Of a stretch of DNA of 64,000 nucleotides, positions 8,442 to 17,753 are shown one piece after another; the stretch's first letter is position 1, and every line of letters begins with the position of its first letter. The notes beneath the pieces were generated by a model. It had not been told where the DNA came from. It did not search any database and saw only the letters and a program-made list of their open reading frames with translations. The position numbers and the translations under genes are program-made. This DNA is from Bacteroidetes bacterium GWC2_46_850 (GTDB lineage Bacteria; Bacteroidota; Bacteroidia; Bacteroidales; Dysgonomonadaceae), in assembly GCA_001768325.1 (NCBI GenBank), contig MENQ01000003.1, positions 1 through 64,000 on the forward strand, in the 5' to 3' direction.

Positions 8442-9248
8442 ATGATCCCGGTAAGAGCAAAAAAAAATCTAGGGCAGCATTTTCTCAGAGATGACGAAAT
8501 AGCAGACCGCATTGCGGCCACCCTCGACAATTTTCCCTCACTTCCTGTGCTGGAGGTGGGACCGGGCACCGGCATGCTCACACGATTCCTGCTGAAAAGA
8601 GAGAAAGACCTCACTGTCGTGGAGATAGACAGGGAATCAATTGATTATCTGAAGATAAATTTCCCTGAACTGCGGGACAGAATCATTCAGCAGGATTTTC
8701 TTCGAATGGATCTTTCCCGATACTATGACGGAGAATTCAGCGTAATAGGCAATTATCCCTACAATATCTCTTCTCAAATTTTCTTTAAAGTGATTGATCA
8801 CAGGGAACAGATTCCCTGTTGTTCGGGAATGATTCAAAAGGAGGTTGCTGAACGCATGGTCGCCTCACCCGGCAGCAAGTCATATGGTATCCTGACCGTA
8901 TTGTTGCAGGCATGGTACGATATAGAGTACCTATTCACGGTGAATGAACAGGCGTTTATCCCTCCGCCCAAGGTCAAATCGGCAGTCATAAGGCTTACGC
9001 GAAACAAACGAAAGCGACTCGACTGCAACGAAAAATTATTCAAAACAGTAGTGAAGACAAGTTTTAACCAGCGACGAAAGATGCTGCGTAACTCCATCAA
9101 ATCACTGCTATCCGACGAGAGCCCCCTGCCTGACGACCCCATGCTCACCAAAAGACCCGAGCAGTTGTCGATAGAGCAGTTCGTACAGCTGACAAATCTG
9201 CTGGAACCATTGATCAAACAGGCTCCCCCGGAAGAGAAAAATGACTGA
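8442..9248 (+). CDS. rsmA: 16S rRNA dimethyladenosine transferase RsmA (KsgA)
   Basis: Transfers four methyl groups from SAM to the two adjacent adenines near the 3' end of 16S rRNA during small-subunit maturation. With the ATG at 8442 the protein is 268 residues, the usual size. It shows KKNLGQHFLRD at the N-terminus, the SAM-binding motif LEVGPGTGMLTRFLL, the acidic loop VVEIDRE and the catalytic NYPYNIS (NLPY-type motif IV), then the C-terminal helical domain with SFNQRRKMLRNS. A longer reading from GTG 8406 is rejected because the -7 box covers it. corA follows after 29 bases, probably in the same transcript. Confidence 0.96.
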   Translation: MIPVRAKKNLGQHFLRDDEIADRIAATLDNFPSLPVLEVGPGTGMLTRFLLKREKDLTVVEIDRESIDYLKINFPELRDRIIQQDFLRMDLSRYYDGEFSVIGNYPYNISSQIFFKVIDHREQIPCCSGMIQKEVAERMVASPGSKSYGILTVLLQAWYDIEYLFTVNEQAFIPPPKVKSAVIRLTRNKRKRLDCNEKLFKTVVKTSFNQRRKMLRNSIKSLLSDESPLPDDPMLTKRPEQLSIEQFVQLTNLLEPLIKQAPPEEKND

Positions 9249-9277
9249 TTATTCACGATTCAATAAAAAGAGAGATC

Positions 9278-10222
9278 ATGGCGGAAATAAAATTATTCTA
9301 TCATAAAGACGGCATCGTCAGATTAAGCCGCAGCCTCGATTTCCTGAAATCCAACCCCATACAGAATTTCCTATGGATCGACCTCAACGATGTGGACGAA
9401 GAGGTAGAAAACGAACTGGAGGATTTCCTTAAGATTTATATCCAGGAGGAAGAAGAGATGATCGAGATTGAGATGTCTTCTCGTTATATCGAAACAAACG
9501 ACACCCTGGTGGTCAACTCCAACTTTCTCTTATCGAATTTCGAAACCGATCCCGTATCATTCATCCTGAAAAACAACATCCTGGTCACAGTCCGTGGTGA
9601 AGAGTTGATTTCGTTTCATGAGACGGTAAAAAAAATATCGGCCAATCCCAAAAACTATCCTACGGGAGCGCATGTACTTGTGGCACTGCTGGAAACACGG
9701 GTTGAATTCGATGCCGACATGATTGAGAACATGACGCAGAAGATTACCCAGCTAAGTAATTCGCTCACCTTGCAGGAAGCCGATGAGGAACTGCTGTCGG
9801 AGATCAAAAACCTGCAGGAAAAAACCATGTTGCTGCGTGAGAACATCATCGATAAACAGCGCGTAGTATCGAGCATGTTACGCAGTGAATTTATTTCCAC
9901 GGAGTTACAGCCGAAGCTCTCCATCATCATCAAAGACATCAATTCGCTGGTGGAACACATCAAGTTCAGTTTCGACCGACTCGATTATTTGCAGGATACT
10001 TTTCTGGGTTATGTCAATATCGAGCAGAACAAGATTATCAAAATATTTACCATTGTCTCTGTCATCTTCATGCCCCCCACCCTCATCGCTAGTATTTACG
10101 GGATGAACTTCGACTTCATGCCCGAGCTCGATAAGAAATGGGGTTATCCGGCAGCCCTCCTGTTCATGGTGCTTTCCTCACTTTTCATACTCTACTATTT
10201 TAAGAAAAGAAAGTGGCTTTAG
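9278..10222 (+). CDS. corA: CorA-family magnesium/divalent cation transporter
   Basis: 314-residue CorA-type channel, forming a pentamer in the inner membrane for Mg2+ (or Co2+/Ni2+) uptake. The large N-terminal cytoplasmic alpha/beta domain and long stalk helix (DMIENMTQKITQLSNS on) are followed by two C-terminal membrane segments. The signature YGMNF occurs in the loop after TM1 (IASIYGMNFDFMPEL), matching the GMN selectivity filter and the MPEL loop. The protein ends with a basic KKRKWL tail. It converges on the GNAT gene with 16 bases between. Confidence 0.95.
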   Translation: MAEIKLFYHKDGIVRLSRSLDFLKSNPIQNFLWIDLNDVDEEVENELEDFLKIYIQEEEEMIEIEMSSRYIETNDTLVVNSNFLLSNFETDPVSFILKNNILVTVRGEELISFHETVKKISANPKNYPTGAHVLVALLETRVEFDADMIENMTQKITQLSNSLTLQEADEELLSEIKNLQEKTMLLRENIIDKQRVVSSMLRSEFISTELQPKLSIIIKDINSLVEHIKFSFDRLDYLQDTFLGYVNIEQNKIIKIFTIVSVIFMPPTLIASIYGMNFDFMPELDKKWGYPAALLFMVLSSLFILYYFKKRKWL

Positions 10223-10238
10223 TTCGTTAGCTCACTTT

Positions 10239-11114
10239 TTATTCCAGCATAAAGTGCATGCCGGGTTGTTTCTCCGGAAATATTGTGCGCAGTGGTTCCT
10301 CCAGTTCCGATGTGCGATAACCCAATAAGAGAGGCGCCAGTTCTTTGATGTCGACATGAAAAACAGGTTGTACGAAGTAACTGTCAATGTTTGCGTTCCC
10401 ATCAAACAGGGTAATGGCGCCGTTGTTTTCCTCAAGTAGTTCGTCTTTCATAACAAACGAGAACGACTGTTGCGTGTAACGACTGGCAAAGAGGTTGCAC
10501 AGCCGCTCAGCATCAATCACACGGGTCATGCCGGGTAGTTTTTTCTTTTGCGGAAAATCAAAAAGCATCGCCTCCTCCACGATGGCCTGAAAATCATCGT
10601 ATGTTTTTTGCAGGGTCATATCCTTCTGCCGGAAGTGCGCGTCGAATGCCCGGTAGGCTGCATGCAAGTCGCCGGGATACCGTTCAGTCAGCTCCTTCAG
10701 TGAGGGCAACGCATCCGTACCCGCATCAAATGTTTTTGCAAAGCCGAATTTATCATAAAAATGCAACAGTTTTTCTTCCTGTGGAACCAGCAGAACCAGC
10801 GGTACATCCTTTTCACGGGCTATTTCAAGACTACGAATCACCAACTGCCCGGCATAGCCTCTCTTCCGGGCTTCAGGCAAGGTAGCTACACCCGAAAGGT
10901 AGATCACCGGGATTTCGGTATCACAGAAAGTGAACTGGAAGGGCAGCATCTGCAATGAAGCAACCGCCTTCTCACCCTCCATATAGAGAAGTGTCTGTTC
11001 GTTCCGGTATTTATGCCGGAAATACACTTCCATATAATCATCGGGATCACCGAAAACGGTTTTCCACATGTCCCAAACCTGCTGTTTTGTTCTGTCGTCG
11101 GCAAACTGAATCAT
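10239..11114 (-). CDS. GNAT family N-acetyltransferase
   Basis: 291-residue protein with an N-terminal GNAT fold: YLSGVATLPEARKRGYAGQL holds the acetyl-CoA pyrophosphate-binding RxxGxA core, followed by the helix VIRSLEIAREK and FYDKFGF. The longer C-terminal part suggests an Eis-like layout, without a confident match. Substrate unknown. The next gene in the same direction upstream is the DUF2156 gene. Both families handle acyl or aminoacyl groups and are often neighbours in Bacteroidales, which is suggestive only. Confidence 0.82.
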   Translation of the reverse strand: MIQFADDRTKQQVWDMWKTVFGDPDDYMEVYFRHKYRNEQTLLYMEGEKAVASLQMLPFQFTFCDTEIPVIYLSGVATLPEARKRGYAGQLVIRSLEIAREKDVPLVLLVPQEEKLLHFYDKFGFAKTFDAGTDALPSLKELTERYPGDLHAAYRAFDAHFRQKDMTLQKTYDDFQAIVEEAMLFDFPQKKKLPGMTRVIDAERLCNLFASRYTQQSFSFVMKDELLEENNGAITLFDGNANIDSYFVQPVFHVDIKELAPLLLGYRTSELEEPLRTIFPEKQPGMHFMLE

Positions 11115-11164
11115 CGGGTTTCCAATTTTATATTATCTTCAATTACGTGCAAAGCACAAATAAC

Positions 11165-11223
11165 GTGAACGCAGTGAACGAATAACGCGAAGCGAAAAAT
11201 GTGAATGCAGTGAACGAATAACG
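11165..11223. repeat. Two copies of a 23-base direct repeat
   Basis: Copies at 11165-11187 and 11201-11223 differ at one position (GTGAACGCAG versus GTGAATGCAG, then TGAACGAATAACG in both). The start-to-start period is 36 bases. A related CGAAGCGAA sits between them. They fill the gap between the GNAT and DUF2156 genes; no coding potential is seen here. Confidence 0.8.
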
Positions 11224-11241
11224 GCACAGCCGAACAGAGTT

Positions 11242-12141
11242 TCAGCTTTTCAGTCTGGCATTGTATTTCTCCAGGATGATGTCGGGCTGATAAGAAAGTT
11301 TTGCCTGACGCAGGTTATCAATACCCATATCCTCTTCACGGTTTACATACATAAACCCTGCTGCTTCATTTTCAACAAATTGCTGGTTGATCATGTTGTA
11401 TGCTCCATGAATGGTTGTAAATGCTTTCTCAACATGGACCACAACCGTATCTTCCGTAAGAGGCTCGCCAATGGAAAAGGCAGCAATCTCGTTGTCCACA
11501 CAAAGAAGCCCTCCCCGCAGGTTGAGATATTCAAAATTTTCGAGCATCAGCGTGGTTGCATAATCATCATACACAAGGGAAGGATCTTTCTCTTCCATGT
11601 TCATCTCCATCCACTTATCGAGCATCATTTTGCATTCCTTCACCAGTTCCGGGTTGCCGGTCAAAGTTTTATATTTCCAATCATTCTCTCTGTTAAAACG
11701 ATTGATGTGATTCCGTTTACTTTGCAACTTTTTCCCTTTCAGGTGGATCAGCTTTTCAGTGGTATAAATATAGTCCGACACACTCCTGTTGAGTTTGTAC
11801 TCAAACATGCCGGGCATAGCCTCCTCAATCTCATCAATCATATCCTGCGTAAGGCCCCTGATTTGAAAGAGAGAGTCAAACTGTTTGTGATCATCCATAA
11901 TGAAGGCGATTCCTTCTTTCACATCGACTCCGCCCAGGGGTTTCAGGTATGAATTCCGGCCATTATTGTCTTTAAAACGGATAAACAGCCACTCATCCTT
12001 CACAGCGAATTGTGTGTCAAATTTTTTTCCCCAGCAAAACAAATTGGTGAAACAGAGATCGGAGGCTCTGTAGTTTTGTTTTTGCAGTTAAGAATTGATC
12101 AGATCCCGGTCTTCGAGATCCAATGATTTAAATGTAAGCAT
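11242..12141 (-). pseudogene. DUF2156 (phosphatidylglycerol lysyltransferase C-terminal-like) gene with in-frame stop at codon 18
   Basis: Read from the ATG at 12141, the frame begins MLTFKSLDLEDRDLINS, hits TAA at 12088-12090 and continues in the same frame with LQKQNYRASDLCFTNLFCWG and then a complete DUF2156 protein (about 299 residues in total). DUF2156 proteins of this size normally begin with just this sort of N-terminus, so the two parts are one gene interrupted by a nonsense codon rather than a short gene. The body has the GNAT-like halves (FMYVNREEDMG and RQAKLSYQPDIILEKYNARL near the end). The next possible starts are a TTG at 12042 or an internal ATG far downstream. A single base change would restore the frame. 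It may be a real pseudogene, a sequencing error or a restart. Confidence 0.8.
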
Positions 12142-12254
12142 AAGACGGGTATTTTCTTTCTCTCAATATCATGAGGTATCGAACAAATAAAGCTGCTCTC
12201 ATAGCAGGCGATTATCTGAACAATTTTGTATCGGAAAAGTTTAAAACAGATAAT

Positions 12255-13244
12255 TTAAAATTTTCTGAATCCGACTATCTCCCGTACGTCGGCAATGGTT
12301 TTGGAAGCACTCGCGCGCGCCTTCTCAACGCCTTCCGAGGTCACCCTCCGCAAGTAAGGTTCATTATTTTCAATTTCGAGTACCCGCTCACGAATGGGCG
12401 TTGTAACCCGAATAATGTCTTCCGCCAGTTGTTTTTTCAGGTCGCCATATCGTATTTCACAGTTATTCCATTGTTCATTGAAATGCTCTACCACGTCGGG
12501 AGTCGAAACAATGCGCAGGATGGTAAAGAGATTCTCTATATAATCGGGCTTGGGAGAATTGGGCGCAGTGGGTCCGGCGTCTGTCAATGCTTTTTTTACT
12601 TTTTTCTCGATCTCTTTCGGACTGTCACTCAGGTAGATTGCATTTCCTTCCGATTTACCCATTTTCCCACTGCCGTCGAGTCCGGGAATTTTCACCAATT
12701 CCTCTCCAAAGTTGTAAGCCACCGGTTCTTTGAAATACTCCACCCCGTAGAAGTTATTAAAGCGTCGTGCAAACTTGCGCGTCATCTCCAGATGCTGCTC
12801 CTGATCCTTTCCTACAGGCACCTTATCGGCATTGTGAATAAGAATATCTGCCGCCATGAGCGTAGGATATGTCAACAGGCCAGCATTCACATTTTCGGGT
12901 TGCTTGCGTGCTTTCTCTTTAAATGAGACGGTCTTTGCAAGCTCTCCCATATAGGCATGCATATTCAGATAGAGATAAAGCTCTGCGGTTTCGTGCAGGT
13001 CACTTTGCACGTAGATCACCGACTTCTCCGGGTCGATGCCTGCAGCCAGATAATCCACCAGTACATTTTTCACATTTTCATGTAAATGCTTCGGGTCGGG
13101 ATGCGTCGTGAGTGAATGTATGTCGGCAATGAAAAAATAACAGCTGTTCTCTTCCTGCATCCGTATGAAGTTACGCAATGCACCATAATAGTTCCCCAGA
13201 TGTAGCTTACCGGTCGAACGAATACCACTTAAAACAATGTCCAT
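12255..13244 (-). CDS. trpS: Tryptophanyl-tRNA synthetase
   Basis: 329-residue class I synthetase that charges tRNA-Trp. The HIGH-type motif appears in SGIRSTGKLHLGNYYGALRN, the dimer and tryptophan-binding segment in HAYMGELAKTVSFKEK, and the KMSKS-type loop as KMGKSEGN. Length fits the bacterial enzyme (about 330). A TACCTTTG box on the minus strand lies about 40 bases upstream. The gene stands alone, with a 113-base gap to the DUF2156 frame. Confidence 0.97.
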   Translation of the reverse strand: MDIVLSGIRSTGKLHLGNYYGALRNFIRMQEENSCYFFIADIHSLTTHPDPKHLHENVKNVLVDYLAAGIDPEKSVIYVQSDLHETAELYLYLNMHAYMGELAKTVSFKEKARKQPENVNAGLLTYPTLMAADILIHNADKVPVGKDQEQHLEMTRKFARRFNNFYGVEYFKEPVAYNFGEELVKIPGLDGSGKMGKSEGNAIYLSDSPKEIEKKVKKALTDAGPTAPNSPKPDYIENLFTILRIVSTPDVVEHFNEQWNNCEIRYGDLKKQLAEDIIRVTTPIRERVLEIENNEPYLRRVTSEGVEKARASASKTIADVREIVGFRKF

Positions 13245-13284
13245 AATCTCTGTTGAAATATATTGAGTCCTAAAAAAGAGTCTA

Positions 13285-13292
13285 CAAAGGTA
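13285..13292 (-). promoter_or_regulatory. Candidate -7 box for trpS
   Basis: Minus-strand TACCTTTG fits TAnnTTTG. It is about 40 bases before the trpS ATG; no clear -33 TTTG is seen. Confidence 0.45.
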
Positions 13293-13418
13293 ATAAAATA
13301 TCAGTAAAACGAGAACCCTTTTTGGGAGCGAAGCAGTCTGGAATCAATACTGATTCTAAAAAAGGAGATTAAAGAAATTTTTCCGTAAATAGTTCTTTTA
13401 TATGATGCTGAAAAGTAC

Positions 13419-13426
13419 TATTTTTG
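13419..13426 (+). promoter_or_regulatory. Candidate -7 box for sdhCAB
   Basis: TATTTTTG matches TAnnTTTG, about 95 bases before the sdhC ATG, so the operon would have a leader of roughly 90 bases. The -33 region is only T-rich. Confidence 0.4.
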
Positions 13427-13521
13427 TTGTGTGAAAGCAAAGTCCCGAAAATATACAGGCAAGCTGTCTTAAAAATTGAATCATCAAACTAAATCTTCAA
13501 AATAATTTAAAAAAGAACTTT

Positions 13522-14196
13522 ATGAGTTGGTTAATCAAATCATCCATCGGACGGAAGTTCGTGCAAAGCATTTCCGGCCTCTTCCTAATTCTGTTCTTGC
13601 TATTTCATGTATCGATGAACCTGGTACTTGTATTCAATTATGACACCTATGACTTCCTTGCCAATGAGGTGCTGGGAGCTAACTGGTGGGCTATCGTGGG
13701 TACCGGCGTAATCGCACTTGGGTTCGTTGTTCATATCATCTACGCCATCCTGCTGACGTTGCAAAACAGGAAAGCCCGCGGCAAAGACAGGTATGCTTCA
13801 TCCAGCAAGACACCCACAACCTGGTCATCGCAAAACATGTTTGTTTTGGGACTTTTCATCCTGCTTTTTCTGATATTGCACTTTTATCAGTTTTGGTACC
13901 AAATGCAATTCAAGGAACTTTTCATGATAGAGGGTGCACGACACGATAGTGCCATGCTGGTTGAGGAAGTTTTTTCACAGGCCTGGGTTGTAATCGTGTA
14001 CATTGCCGCTTTCGTAGCCTTATGGTTCCATTTGACGCACGGATTCTGGAGTGCGCTCCACACTGTGGGATGGAATAATACGGTCTGGATGAAACGTCTC
14101 AAAGTGTTGGGGAATGTCATCTCCACTGCCATCTCCCTGGGATTTATTATTGTGGCGCTGGCTATGCATTTCGGATTTTCCAATTTATTAGGATAA
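13522..14196 (+). CDS. sdhC: Succinate dehydrogenase/fumarate reductase cytochrome b subunit
   Basis: 224-residue membrane anchor of complex II (b558 family, one subunit carrying the haem-binding spans). Five hydrophobic helices can be seen, starting with SISGLFLILFLLFHVSMNL and including FILLFLILHFYQFW and FHLTHGFWSAL; the His residues in these helices are likely haem b ligands. It precedes sdhA by 18 bases and sdhB follows, the three-gene order usual for Bacteroidota. In anaerobic Bacteroidales this complex works mainly as a menaquinol:fumarate reductase, so frdC is an equally fair name. Confidence 0.94.
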   Translation: MSWLIKSSIGRKFVQSISGLFLILFLLFHVSMNLVLVFNYDTYDFLANEVLGANWWAIVGTGVIALGFVVHIIYAILLTLQNRKARGKDRYASSSKTPTTWSSQNMFVLGLFILLFLILHFYQFWYQMQFKELFMIEGARHDSAMLVEEVFSQAWVVIVYIAAFVALWFHLTHGFWSALHTVGWNNTVWMKRLKVLGNVISTAISLGFIIVALAMHFGFSNLLG

Positions 14197-14214
14197 CGCA
14201 AGAATTATAATATT

Positions 14215-16158
14215 ATGAGCAAGATTAATTCAAAAATACCACAGGGGCCTTTGGCTGAAAAATGGACCAATTATAAGAACCATCAGAAACTGGTCAACCC
14301 TGCAAACAAACGCCGCCTCGACATCATCGTGGTAGGCACGGGGCTGGCCGGCGCATCGGCAGCCGCATCCCTGGGAGAAATGGGATTTAACGTGCTGAAC
14401 TTCTGCATCCAGGATTCACCGCGCCGTGCGCACTCCATCGCCGCACAAGGGGGGATCAATGCAGCCAAAAACTATCCAAACGATGGCGACTCAGTCTATC
14501 GTCTTTTCTATGATACCATCAAGGGGGGTGACTACAGGGCCCGTGAAGCCAATGTGTACCGTCTGGCGGAAGTGTCCAACAGCATCATAGACCAGTGTGT
14601 GGCTCAGGGAGTTCCATTTGCGCGCGAGTATGGCGGATTGCTCGACAACCGCTCCTTTGGCGGTGCTCAGGTATCGCGTACCTTTTACGCCCGCGGACAG
14701 ACGGGACAGCAGTTGCTGCTCGGAGCCTACTCCGCGTTGAGCCGCGCCATCAACAAGAAACAAGTTAAACTCTATACCCGCTACGAGATGGTGGATCTGG
14801 TCATCATCGACGGTCGCGCCCGCGGTATCATTGCCCGCAACCTGGTTACCGGCAAGCTGGAACGTTTCAGTGCACACGCCGTGGTGATTGGCACGGGAGG
14901 CTATGGCAACACCTTCTTCCTGTCGACAAACGCCATGACTTCCAATGGTTCTGCAGCATGGCAGTGCTACAAGAAAGGAGCTTATTTTGCCAACCCCTGC
15001 ATGGCACAGATTCATCCCACCTGCATTCCGGTACATGGTGAGTTCCAGTCGAAGCTCACCCTCATGTCTGAGTCGTTGCGCAACGACGGCCGTATCTGGG
15101 TACCTAAAAAACTAGAAGATGCACAGGCCATCCGGGAAGGTAAGTTGAAACCCACCGACCTGAAAGAAGAGGATCGCGATTACTACCTGGAACGTCGTTA
15201 CCCGGCATTCGGGAACCTTGTTCCCCGTGATGTGGCATCGCGCGCCGCCAAAGAGCGATGTGATGCCGGTTATGGCGTGGGTACAACCGGACTGGCAGTA
15301 TACCTCGACTTTGCCGAAGCCATCCAGCGTTTGGGCAGGAATGTGGTTGAAGCCCGCTATGGGAACCTCTTCCAGATGTATGAAAAGATTGTGGATGACA
15401 ATCCTTACGAAACACCCATGATGATCTATCCCGCCATTCACTACACCATGGGCGGCATCTGGGTCGACTATGAACTGATGACCAACATCCCCGGCCTTTT
15501 TGCCATTGGCGAAGCCAATTTCTCCGACCACGGAGCCAACCGTCTGGGAGCTTCGGCACTCATGCAGGGACTGGCCGACGGATATTTCGTATTGCCATAC
15601 ACCATCCAGAATTACCTGGCCGACCAGATCAACGTGCCCCGCTTCAAAACCGACGCACCTGAATTTGATCAGGCAGAGAAAGAGATCAACGACCGTCTCA
15701 ACCGGTTGATGAGTATAAAGGGAAAACACTCGGTGGATCATATCCACAAGAAACTGGGCCATGTAATGTGGGATTTTGTTGGTATGGGACGTGATGCTGA
15801 AGGATTGAAAAAAGCAATCGAAAAGTTGAAAGAGGTCAAAGAGGATTTCTGGACCAACCTCCGCATCCCCGGCGACAAGGAGACGCTCAACGTGGAGCTC
15901 GAAAAGGCTTTGCGATTGGCCGACTTCATTGAGATTGGCGAGTTGATGGCACACGATGCACTCGACCGTGAAGAATCCTGCGGCGGACACTTCCGTCTCG
16001 AACACCAGACACCCGAAGGAGAAGCCTTACGGCACGATGACCAGTTCTCATATGTCTCCTGCTGGGAATATCAGGGCGAACAGAATGCTCCTGTCATGTA
16101 CAAAGAACCTCTTGACTACGAATTCATTGTACGCCAGCAGAGAAACTATAAATCGTAA
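14215..16158 (+). CDS. sdhA: Succinate dehydrogenase/fumarate reductase flavoprotein subunit
   Basis: 647-residue catalytic subunit binding covalent FAD. Visible marks: FAD-binding [19 protein letters not shown], the [15 protein letters not shown] segment with the His that carries [16 protein letters not shown], the active-site region [18 protein letters not shown], and [20 protein letters not shown] near the adenine site. The C-terminus carries the [13 protein letters not shown] helical part. Length matches the long Bacteroidota type. It interconverts succinate and fumarate on the cytoplasmic face together with SdhB and SdhC. Confidence 0.97.
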   Translation: MSKINSKIPQGPLAEKWTNYKNHQKLVNPANKRRLDIIVVGTGLAGASAAASLGEMGFNVLNFCIQDSPRRAHSIAAQGGINAAKNYPNDGDSVYRLFYDTIKGGDYRAREANVYRLAEVSNSIIDQCVAQGVPFAREYGGLLDNRSFGGAQVSRTFYARGQTGQQLLLGAYSALSRAINKKQVKLYTRYEMVDLVIIDGRARGIIARNLVTGKLERFSAHAVVIGTGGYGNTFFLSTNAMTSNGSAAWQCYKKGAYFANPCMAQIHPTCIPVHGEFQSKLTLMSESLRNDGRIWVPKKLEDAQAIREGKLKPTDLKEEDRDYYLERRYPAFGNLVPRDVASRAAKERCDAGYGVGTTGLAVYLDFAEAIQRLGRNVVEARYGNLFQMYEKIVDDNPYETPMMIYPAIHYTMGGIWVDYELMTNIPGLFAIGEANFSDHGANRLGASALMQGLADGYFVLPYTIQNYLADQINVPRFKTDAPEFDQAEKEINDRLNRLMSIKGKHSVDHIHKKLGHVMWDFVGMGRDAEGLKKAIEKLKEVKEDFWTNLRIPGDKETLNVELEKALRLADFIEIGELMAHDALDREESCGGHFRLEHQTPEGEALRHDDQFSYVSCWEYQGEQNAPVMYKEPLDYEFIVRQQRNYKS

Positions 16159-16191
16159 GAGCTTTAAAACGATTCAAAAAAACAACCAATC

Positions 16192-16947
16192 ATGGATAAA
16201 GATATCAACATAAAAGTAAAAGTCTGGCGCCAGAACGGACCCAAAGATAAAGGGCATTTTGAGACTTACCCGTTGGATAATATTTCTCAGGGAAGTTCTT
16301 TTCTGGAAATGCTTGACATCCTCAATGAGAAACTCATCAACGAAGGAAAGGAACCCGTGGTATTCGATCACGACTGCCGCGAAGGCATTTGTGGCATGTG
16401 CAGTTTATATATCAACGGACATCCGCATGGTCCCGATACTGGCATCACCACCTGTCAGCTGCATATGCGCCGCTTCAACGAGGGTGACACCATTACCGTG
16501 GAGCCATGGCGTTCTGCCGGTTTCCCCATCATCAAAGACCTGATGGTGGACAGGTCAGCCTTCGACAAAATCATCCAGGCAGGCGGTTATGTCTCGATCA
16601 ATACGGGTGGCGTACCCGACGCCAATGCCATACCCATCCCGCGTGACGACGCCGAAATGGCGATGGACGCAGCGGCGTGCATCGGTTGTGGTGCCTGTGT
16701 GGCAGCCTGCAAAAACGGGTCAGCCATGCTTTTCGTGTCGGCCAAGGTGAGTCAGTTCGCCCTCTTACCGCAGGGACGCGTGGAAGCTACACGCCGAGCC
16801 AAATCGATGGTCGCCAAAATGGATGAGCTGGGCTTCGGCAACTGCACCAACACCGGCGCCTGCGAAGTGGAATGTCCGAAAAATATCTCCATCACCAATA
16901 TTGCCAGGTTGAACAGGGAATTCCTGAAAGCGAAGTTTAAGGACTGA
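16192..16947 (+). CDS. sdhB: Succinate dehydrogenase/fumarate reductase iron-sulfur subunit
   Basis: 251-residue electron-transfer subunit between the FAD of SdhA and the haem or quinone site of SdhC. The N-terminal 2Fe-2S domain has [15 protein letters not shown] with a later Cys in ITTCQLHM. The C-terminal part has [14 protein letters not shown] and [15 protein letters not shown] for the 4Fe-4S and 3Fe-4S clusters. Last gene of the operon; a nested hairpin with a T-rich tail follows at 16967-17010. Confidence 0.97.
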   Translation: MDKDINIKVKVWRQNGPKDKGHFETYPLDNISQGSSFLEMLDILNEKLINEGKEPVVFDHDCREGICGMCSLYINGHPHGPDTGITTCQLHMRRFNEGDTITVEPWRSAGFPIIKDLMVDRSAFDKIIQAGGYVSINTGGVPDANAIPIPRDDAEMAMDAAACIGCGACVAACKNGSAMLFVSAKVSQFALLPQGRVEATRRAKSMVAKMDELGFGNCTNTGACEVECPKNISITNIARLNREFLKAKFKD

Positions 16948-16966
16948 GATAATCAAAACAGATATT

Positions 16967-17010
16967 AAAAAAGCGTTACCTCTCTTATAAAGAGTCGGGG
17001 CGCTTTTCTT
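16967..17010 (+). terminator. Terminator after sdhCAB
   Basis: AAAAAGCG (16967-16974) pairs with CGCTTTTct (from 17001). An inner CTCTT-ATA-AAGAG hairpin sits inside. A T-rich stretch follows, as expected for intrinsic termination. Confidence 0.75.
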
Positions 17011-17114
17011 TTATGGATTTTAATATTAATTTAACAACCTATCCATACGCTTGTTTGTTTATCTAATATCACAGATAGAGTTTTGTGATGATTAACAACA
17101 ATCAGCAAAAAAAA

Positions 17115-17750
17115 ATGAAAACAAAAACAATGTGCAAGACCGGCATGGTCATTCTATTGTTGTCCATGCTCAGTATACCGGCTTTTTCACAGATCAGGTT
17201 TGGTATAAAAGCAAGTGTTGGATTGAACAACCCCGAATTCAGCAGTAGCACACTTGCGGTGGAAAATATGACAACCTACAGCATCGGCCCTTCCATCGAG
17301 GCCTCACTACTTCCACTGGGAGTGGGTAACCTTGGCATTGAAGCCTCGTTATTGTACAACGACAATAGGATGACTGTAGCCCGACTCTCGGGTGAAGGAG
17401 GAGATAGTGACGTCTCGAACCGCTATCTGTTGCTTCCCGTAAATGCAAAGTTTAAATTCGGAGGGGGCATGCTTCCCTTGAGGCTGTATGCTGCAGCGGG
17501 ACCCTACGCTGGATATCTTATTGAAGGAGATAAGTTGGATTTGAGTGAGACCCTGAATGACATTAAAGCCAAGGAGTTTCAGGCAGGTGTTAATCTGGGT
17601 ATAGGCTTTGAAGTATTTAGCATGATACAGTTGGGTGTGAACTACCGCGTCCAGCTTACCGACAATTACTCCATTGATGAACCAAACTGGAGTGACCCCC
17701 TCAACGGAAAATCAGATTCATGGAGTCTAACAGGGTCAATCTATTTTTAA
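17115..17750 (+). CDS. Outer-membrane beta-barrel protein (PorT/OmpA-barrel-like)
   Basis: 211 residues from the ATG at 17115 (MKTKTMCKTGMVILLLSML); this start puts a proper signal peptide first, with cleavage near AFSQ, while the in-frame ATG at 17085 would add ten polar residues. The mature part alternates hydrophobic and polar residues as in a small outer-membrane barrel: IRFGIKASVGLNNPEF, YSIGPSIEASLLPLG, LRLYAAAGPYAGYL, MIQLGVNYRVQL, and a last strand SWSLTGSIYF ending in Phe. Function unknown. priA starts four bases after its stop. Confidence 0.82.
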   Translation: MKTKTMCKTGMVILLLSMLSIPAFSQIRFGIKASVGLNNPEFSSSTLAVENMTTYSIGPSIEASLLPLGVGNLGIEASLLYNDNRMTVARLSGEGGDSDVSNRYLLLPVNAKFKFGGGMLPLRLYAAAGPYAGYLIEGDKLDLSETLNDIKAKEFQAGVNLGIGFEVFSMIQLGVNYRVQLTDNYSIDEPNWSDPLNGKSDSWSLTGSIYF

Positions 17751-17753
17751 TGC

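Noticed and set aside
11165-11223. Short direct repeats as a CRISPR array
   Set aside because: Only two copies with a 13-base gap, one mismatch, and no cas genes; not a CRISPR.
17085-17114. ATG at 17085 as the start of the barrel protein
   Set aside because: It adds ten polar residues before the signal peptide; the ATG at 17115 gives a normal signal sequence.
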